NCBI GenBank assembly: GCA_001939145.1
Contig: LSRX01000062.1
Coordinates: 514,510-578,509 of the forward strand
Reading direction: 5' to 3'
Origin: Symbiodinium microadriaticum
Taxonomy: Eukaryota; Sar; Dinophyceae; Suessiales; Symbiodiniaceae
Length of the DNA stretch: 64,000 nt
The stretch's first letter is position 1. Each line of letters begins with the position of its first letter. The notes under the pieces were generated by a model. That model was not told the origin of the DNA, ran no database searches, and was given only the letters and a program-made list of their open reading frames with translations. Positions 63,531 through 64,000 of this stretch are shown here, piece by piece. Made by a program: the position numbers and the translations under genes.

Positions 63531-64000
63531 CTGCTTCCGGCTTCCAGGTTGAAGTTCGTTGAAATTGTCGCTTTTTCGGTTGACCGTCTGGAATTGTGGG
63601 GATTTGGGGCTTCTAGGCTTCAGGGCTTCAGGGGTAAGGTTAGGCCTGGAAGTGCTCGTATAGGAGAGAATCCACGGAAACTCAAACCTTAGCAAGGGCT
63701 CCTCTATACTTCAAGGGCTGTGCTAATGCTGAAATGTCTGGTCAAGCCAGATGTCGGGCTCATTTCGCTGCAGTGTTCGGGGTTTAGGGTGTCGCAGCTA
63801 CCATAAACCCTAAACCCTAAACCGCAAACCGCAACAGCCGTCATCACCTTTCACCCTCACCGCACTAGAATTCACGAAGCAAACCTCCTAGGACCCATTT
63901 CTACATTCCGGACGTCGTAACTCCGTCTTAACCCTCATCGTGATAATAAACAAACACCGCAATAAGGAGCCATAGTGAGAATAATGTTATTGAACATCAT

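Overview
The window is one stretch of a protist nuclear genome, most likely a dinoflagellate, carrying part of a single giant gene on the minus strand: a dynein heavy chain, probably axonemal. Coding sequence is split into about 58 very short exons (18 to 91 nt, mean about 52 nt) with introns of about 1 kb. Joined in order, my exons run from 63530 down to 605, hold 3034 nt (1011 codons) and stay open throughout with matching phases. Both gene ends lie outside the window: the 5' end is above 64000 and the 3' end below position 1. The recovered part covers much of the N-terminal tail (DHC_N1) and the linker (DHC_N2) up to just before AAA1. The AAA+ motor and the stalk are not in the window.

The organism call rests on three things seen here. 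Introns start GC, GT or GA (about 29, 18 and 11 of 58 in my model) and end AG, with G as the first exon base in all but one case; mixed GC/GA/GT donors with AG|G are known from dinoflagellates. The telomere-like heptamer TTTAGGG/CCCTAAA, the dinoflagellate telomere type, is scattered through almost every intron. Introns are also full of palindromic mobile elements, as reported for introner-rich dinoflagellates. I cannot name a genus.

Layout (gene order is from high to low coordinates): 63.5-45.2 kb tail exons E1-E18; 44-27.6 kb exons E19-E36; 27.6-24.0 kb a long intron with unresolved candidate exons; 24.0-0.6 kb exons E37-E58, ending with the FPRFYF...LLEILGQ segment at 3.6 kb and KKCFEGVKSLEL at 2.5-0.6 kb. 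Everything between exons is intron: degenerate telomere-like tracts, at least ten families of palindromes about 70-140 bp long, microsatellites and small tandem arrays. For any intron not separately described I saw only these components. There are N gaps at 32592-32991 and 54352-54441, and single Ns at 6563, 35226, 50602 and 56334. A 908-bp exact duplication around 56334 looks like an assembly error.

The main unusual points are these: most introns begin with TTTAGGG-type and end with CCCTAAA-type repeats in the sense strand, so intron ends could pair; several palindromic elements sit between perfect 17-18 bp direct repeats, one of which contains a splice donor; and one exon end is echoed several times in the next intron. 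No second protein gene, rRNA or CRISPR array could be supported. One tRNA-like promoter pair is noted as a possible SINE head.
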